From Spirodela intermedia (taxonomy: Eukaryota; Streptophyta; Magnoliopsida; Alismatales; Araceae): a stretch of DNA of 64,000 bases. The stretch is taken from positions 406,001-470,000 of the forward strand of contig LR746280.1 in assembly GCA_902729315.2 (NCBI GenBank). The letters run 5' to 3'. Under the pieces are notes generated by a model. It worked only from the letters and a program-made list of their open reading frames with translations, did not search any database and was not told where the DNA came from. Every line of letters begins with the position of its first letter. Within the stretch, counting starts at the first letter, position 1. Below, piece after piece: positions 59,701 to 64,000 of the stretch. The translations under genes were made by a program, and so were the position numbers.

Positions 59701-61876
59701 AAATCTGGATCTGAACAACCAGAATAATCATCCATGTTTAGAAATACAACTTAAAGGATTTGTCCACACACCAATCATTGGATTAATGCAGCATATAATA
59801 ACATGCTTAAGTGCATCATGGACAATGTCTTCTTTTTGCTTTCACTCAGGCATTAGGAATCATCTACTCAAACAAATTATAGTAAAAATTCAAGGTTTTC
59901 GTCCACAAAAAGTTTCAAGGTTTCTTTTGATTTAGCCAAAATAACGAAGATCGGATGAAATAGTAAAAAATCTTACCTCCAATGATAGACCTTGCAATCT
60001 CACGCTCTGCAGCAATCTGAAGCGGAATTTGAAACTTGAAAGTTGGGTCCTCAAAATTCCCTCTCTTAGCCAAAGGAGTGGAGTTAGTTTGAATTCCGTA
60101 ACTTATGACTTTTGAGCTTCTCTCGACAAAATGCAGAGCTCCAGGGCAGTACATCGGTTTATCTCGAAGAAAGGCGTCCACATCCTCAGGAGTACTAAAT
60201 GCAACCACCTGTGCAAGTCACAGAGTAATGGCTTCTTTTTCAGCCGCTTACGATTAAAGGCAACCATATATAGCAACTTTACAACAATCAGCTGCACATC
60301 CCTTATCTATTCAACTTTTATTGAATCATTTCTGAAAAACCTTTCTTCACTATAAATGGACAGCATGAAAAATCAAAACATATCTCTGTATATTTAAATT
60401 AAAAGTACACAGTTTCACCCAAAAAACATCTTATAAAAACAAGGAACAGACTAACGGTTTATAACTATTCCCAAAAAAAATACGTGAAAAAGATATGCTG
60501 ATTAAAACACTGAAACTACATGGAAGTACATTCAACAATTCATACGACCCCGTTTGACTCATCACATTAATGGATAAGCATACTCTGTAACAATTGGAAT
60601 ATTCTATTTTTTTCATGAATTGAATTTATTACGCCCCACATTTTGACATTATTTAAATATTAAAAGGGAATTCCTTCGATCACTTAAATCAGCAAATATT
60701 CCCAGCTCAAAAGAATCCATAAAACTGTCGATATATTTAAGAAAAAAACAACGTCAATATGAACTTCATATTCTGAATATTATACTGAAAATGTGAATAT
60801 AAATTCTCCCCTTCACAGATTCAACGTCCACGCGGGTCAAACGGGATAAAATCCTCTTCGGAACGAATCCCTAAAGAGAAATGTATCAACGGTGTTCGTC
60901 CTCTGTATCTGTCAATTTCCATCTGTTCTAACCAAGCTGGGCTATATTTCATTATATGATGATCGATTTGATGGCAATCTGAGGCTACCGGTTCAAATAT
61001 AACACATATTGGATGACAGATTCATGCACTCGGTACTTGTTCAAGGCTTATTCTTTTTGGAAGCACTTTATCACCGCCCTGCTCCAAGCATAATGTAAAG
61101 CAATATCCTCTCCCCATCCCAGAACACATCCTTTATTCCTGCTGCTGTCCCTCCTACCTCGACGGCAAAAGTTTTTATCATCGCCCGTCCCCAAGGAAGA
61201 AACCGTGGACGTGGGAACAGGAATAGGCCATTTCCGTAAAAGCACTCGGAAGAACGAAAATTTAAGAGTAATTTACCGTACTGTCGCCGTCAAAAAGCCC
61301 CTCGTTAGAACAGGTAAATCATCCATGCCTACCCTACCAGTCCCCATCCAAACTAACATGACAAGGTCTCCATTTACAAAATGATTCCACAGGATGCAGA
61401 AAATCTCCGCCACCCTTTTCTCAGTCCCGTGAATCACGAATAGAAGAGAGAAATGTTCAGAAGGTAGAAAATTAAGCAGCAAAATGTAAGACGGAGTGAG
61501 CACGAACCTTGTCATCGGGGATCGGCCTCCCTGGATTATTCTTCTTGATAGCGTCGACTATCTGCGTGATGCGGGCGCTCTCGTTGCCGCTCCAGACGAA
61601 GTCATAGCAGGGGCGCTTCACGTAGAACTTCTGCTCACAGGGCGGGATCGGGGGATCGACCACGGTCTTGGGATCGAAAACGTTGTCGAAAGACGTGGTG
61701 TTGGAGAGGCGCGACCGGGTGGCCTTATCGACGAGGAAGATGATGAAGATGAAGATGATGGAGGAGAAGATCTTCACGAAGGCCGACCTCTTGCTCCTCC
61801 ATGTCAGCGTCATATTCTTCCGGATCAGCGCCGCCAGCTGCTGCCGGAAAAGGGGAAATCCCTGCACCAATTCCAT
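55449..61876 (-). CDS. ABC transporter A family half-size transporter (ABCA2-like)
   Basis: Minus strand, 16 exons with fully consistent phases: 61876-61508, 60208-59977, 59710-59541, 59440-59255, 59168-59073, 58968-58768, 58619-58460, 58384-58158, 58039-57922, 57633-57557, 57469-57380, 57289-57146, 57027-56716, 56616-56536, 56408-56235 and 55724-55449 (TAG); 970 residues, normal for plant ABCA half transporters. The N-terminus MELVQGFPLFRQQLAALIRK leads to a first membrane span (IFSSIIFIFIIFLV). An extracellular loop with PPIPPCEQKFYVKRPCYDFV follows, then a six-span block at about 210-450. The nucleotide-binding domain has Walker A LGPNGAGKTTAINCLTG (about 560), signature NYSGGMKRRLSVAIAL, Walker B LVFLDEP and the H-loop LTTHSMEEAD. 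The C-terminal domain ends in VPKGARFIGIPGSE. The family moves lipids or acyl compounds at endomembranes; the substrate is unknown here. Confidence 0.95.
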
Positions 61877-63262
61877 TCCTCCCAGCTTTCTCACCTCTGC
61901 TCCTCCCAATTTCTCTCTCTCTCTCTCTGTCTCCCCCGTCCCCTTCCTCTTCAGACAGAGAGAACCGTCGAGTGTAGCGTTTCAGGTCTTTAGTGCTGAG
62001 GACGTTGCGACCACTGCCGGTTCGCGCCCTGCTCATACTTATACGCCTCGGGGGGGTGACCTGTTACTGGCGGTCATTTCTGGCGCGGGGGAGATGCCTG
62101 AAAGGGTTAAAAAAACACTTTTATTTCCATCATATTACGGGATAACCTTCTCGACCCCAACGGACAGCGACGGTTCTCCAAGTTCAGGGACAAATGCGTC
62201 ACAATGAGTATATTTCAGGGGTATTTTGGGAATGCAAAGTTTCTCCGCGAGGGCAATTCGGGGAAGTTGAAACATCCAAAGTCAACGTATAAACGTGGGC
62301 ATCTGGGAACGCAGTTTAAAGCGTACGGTCAAAGCTTCTCACCATGAATGGGCGGCTCGTGTCCTTACGTGTCGCTTGCAGAAACTTCCCGCCACAGAAG
62401 GCCTACGGTATCTTCCTTCAATGATCGTTCATTCTTGGTAGGATGGTAAATATTAAATGATCTGACGAAAATAAAATAAAATAAAAATGATCTGACGAAA
62501 GTAAGTGAGCGCCATTCGTCCAGGTCACGTGGGGGGAAGAAAATCCCTTCCACTCGTTTTGACTTTGACTTTTGAGCTGCCTTCAGGTTTTCCACGACGT
62601 GGAAATTCCGATCCCACGTTTCGCTTCGGATTTCCGAATCCGTGTGATTGTATTCTAACTAGGGGGATTACCCGCGGAAATAGTCTTTCACACAGCGGTT
62701 AAAGTCGTTGGTGGTTTGCTTGCTGGGAAAGAAAAGTTTTGATGACGTGGGCATCTCGGGCGCTGCTAGTGGCTCACCCCTCCTTGGATGCGACCAGGGG
62801 GCTTCGACAGGCGCCACACACTCTACCCGGAGGACATCACGCCGCGTCCCACTGACTCCATCGAGCTTCCCCGAGACTTCGCTGAAAAGACCGGAGACGA
62901 GGATGGTCTTCTTGCGCCGTCTGATTCGACGTTCGACGGCGACTCTCGAAGGGAGAACGCGGAGTGGCCGTCGGGAAGAGAATATCGCGCCGGGCGAGGG
63001 CAAATTGGGAGATGGAGGAAGAAGACGAGGACTAGGGGATGGGGATTTTGGTCATTTCGGAGGCGAGGGAGCTGGGACTGAGGTTCCTCCGCCCGGAAAT
63101 GGTGGCATGGGGGTAGGCGCTGGATGGCTTTTAAAAAGCCGGCGAACATGGCGGAGCGAGAAACGACTGAGGCACTGGCGGGAATCCGAGGGGTTTCCTC
63201 TCTCATATCTTGTTCTTGATCCAGACAGTGGTCTGCAGAAATTGTGAGCGTACTCGGTGGGA
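61877..63262. other. Divergent intergenic region between two ABCA genes
   Basis: 1.4 kb between start codons in opposite directions. A CT run lies at 61911-61928 in the minus-strand leader. Open frames at 62.7-63.2 kb on both strands resemble nothing known. The second gene's leader probably begins near 63100-63200. Confidence 0.5.
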
Positions 63263-63361
63263 ATGAGCACCATGTCTAATGGAACGGAGAGGTCTCCTCG
63301 CGAGCATGCAAGCTTCTACACTCAGGCCAACGCTCTGCTCAGGAAGAACGTCACCTATCAG
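63263..63361 (+). CDS. Second ABCA-type transporter, first exon (truncated by window end)
   Basis: The first exon encodes 33 residues: MSTMSNGTERSPREHASFYT, then QANALLRKNVTYQ, ending in CAG|GTCTCT. The FxTQANALLRKNxTYQ pattern is the start of the plant ABCA7-12 subgroup, whose next exon begins with an Arg-Asn-rich segment before the first membrane span. The next exon is not seen before 64000. It is a distinct subgroup from the neighbour at 55449-61876, transcribed divergently. A second ATG lies three codons downstream of the first. Confidence 0.8.
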
Positions 63362-64000
63362 GTCTCTCTCTCTCTCTCTCTCTCTCGCTCTGTGTATGTG
63401 TGTAGAAGCTTGACATGAAAGGATCTGCCATTGGAAGAACTGCTAGGATTTTTTTTTTCTCCTCTTTGTTACGTGTCGGTTAATCTCCTGTTCTGCTACG
63501 TCAATATGGGGAACTATGAATTGGGAGAGCAATCCGGAGTTTATATCGGTCGATTTCTTTCTAATTTTGCTCTCTGGTTCTTCTCTTACGCAGTCGCTGA
63601 AGAATTTTTAATGTTTATTCTTTGCTTGGTTCTCAAGATTTACACGGAGTCACCGGTGAGATGTGCTTTGGGGATGAGGTTTTGTATGCCCATCATGACA
63701 AGCTCCTTCTGATTCCTAAATTGAAAATTTTCGAGAATTTATAAATTTTTTCTTCTCGTTTTGTTCAATTTTTCTGTATTTCATCGATTTATTCACCAGA
63801 ATCCCCACCTTCGAACTTCTGTTTTGCTGTGAAGCGAATGGCAAGATGGCTAAATAGCCACTTTCCAATCTTCCATGAATAGCAAAATGATCACAGCGAT
63901 TCCCCAGAAATAGATCGAAATTCCTTTCAGTTAACGAACAAGTAAATCTGAGAAGCTCCGCTGCTCGAATTCTCCTTATACGGCATCCATGCTTAGATTT
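63362..64000. other. First intron of the second ABCA gene, to the window edge
   Basis: Begins with GTCTCT followed by a CT run at 63362-63389. No further exon is recognised before the end. Confidence 0.6.

Noticed and set aside
62708-63247. Overlapping open frames on both strands before the second ABCA gene
   Set aside because: No motif, no splice logic and no conserved composition. Probably promoter and leader DNA.
1-64000. CRISPR arrays, operons, phage or bacterial defence systems
   Set aside because: The window is clearly eukaryotic nuclear DNA. The repeats are microsatellites or local duplications and no spacer-repeat structure is present.

Overview
This window is nuclear DNA from a flowering plant. 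The evidence is intron-rich genes with GT-AG splicing, plant-only families (KAT-type Shaker K+ channel, MBF1c, arabinogalactan peptides, OHP2, KCS, GH17-X8 glucanase, SYP12-type syntaxin, plant-type ABCA half transporters), and a plant nuclear tRNA-Gln. Genes are fairly dense (about 20 loci in 64 kb). The most obvious bulk feature is a large number of (CT)n/(GA)n tracts, in introns, leaders and spacers. High-GC single-exon genes beside AT-rich spacers, together with the GA tracts, would suit a compact monocot genome such as a duckweed, but that is only an inference.

Layout. 0.2-1.6 kb (+): 3' end of an inward-rectifier K+ channel. 2.66-3.1 kb (+): heat-type coactivator MBF1c with a heat-shock element next to its TATA box. 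3.7-16.5 kb (+): RTEL1-like DEAH helicase whose C-terminal part carries an in-frame stop and a frameshift. 17.5 kb (-): arabinogalactan peptide. 18.2 kb (-): tRNA-Gln(CUG). 18.4-21.0 kb (+): 2-on-2 haemoglobin GLB3 with two GC-AG introns. 22.4-22.7 kb (-): second arabinogalactan peptide. 23.5-27.5 kb (-): TSL-kinase-interacting-protein-1-like gene. 27.5-30.7 kb: AT-rich spacer. 30.75-31.3 kb (-): OHP2. 32.55-32.9 kb (+): small conserved membrane protein. 33.8-36.3 kb (-): mitochondrial ATP synthase subunit d. 36.9-38.5 kb (+): GPI-anchored beta-1,3-glucanase. 39.9-40.4 kb (-): eIF1A. 41.1-42.0 kb (+): plasma-membrane syntaxin. 43.0-45.6 kb (+): single-domain tRNA-His guanylyltransferase. 45.8-46.4 kb (-): histone-fold NF-YC10/DPB3-like protein. 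46.8-47.1 kb (-): small plant protein of unknown function. 48.5-51.4 kb (+): RAD6-type E2 enzyme. 51.7-52.8 kb: minisatellite. 52.9-54.3 kb (-): 3-ketoacyl-CoA synthase with a C-terminal frameshift. 55.4-61.9 kb (-): complete 16-exon ABCA transporter. 63.26 kb to the edge (+): first exon of a second, divergent ABCA gene.

The genes are independent housekeeping, stress and membrane-trafficking loci. There is no operon-like logic and I found no convincing new multi-gene system. The observations most worth checking are local: the RTEL1 C-terminal breaks, the GT-AC splice boundary in OHP2, the paired GC-AG introns in GLB3, the KCS frameshift beside a GA-rich minisatellite, the single-domain THG1, and CT microsatellites standing in as polypyrimidine tracts. 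Exon boundaries were placed by splice consensus, reading phase and recalled family sequences. No alignment was run.
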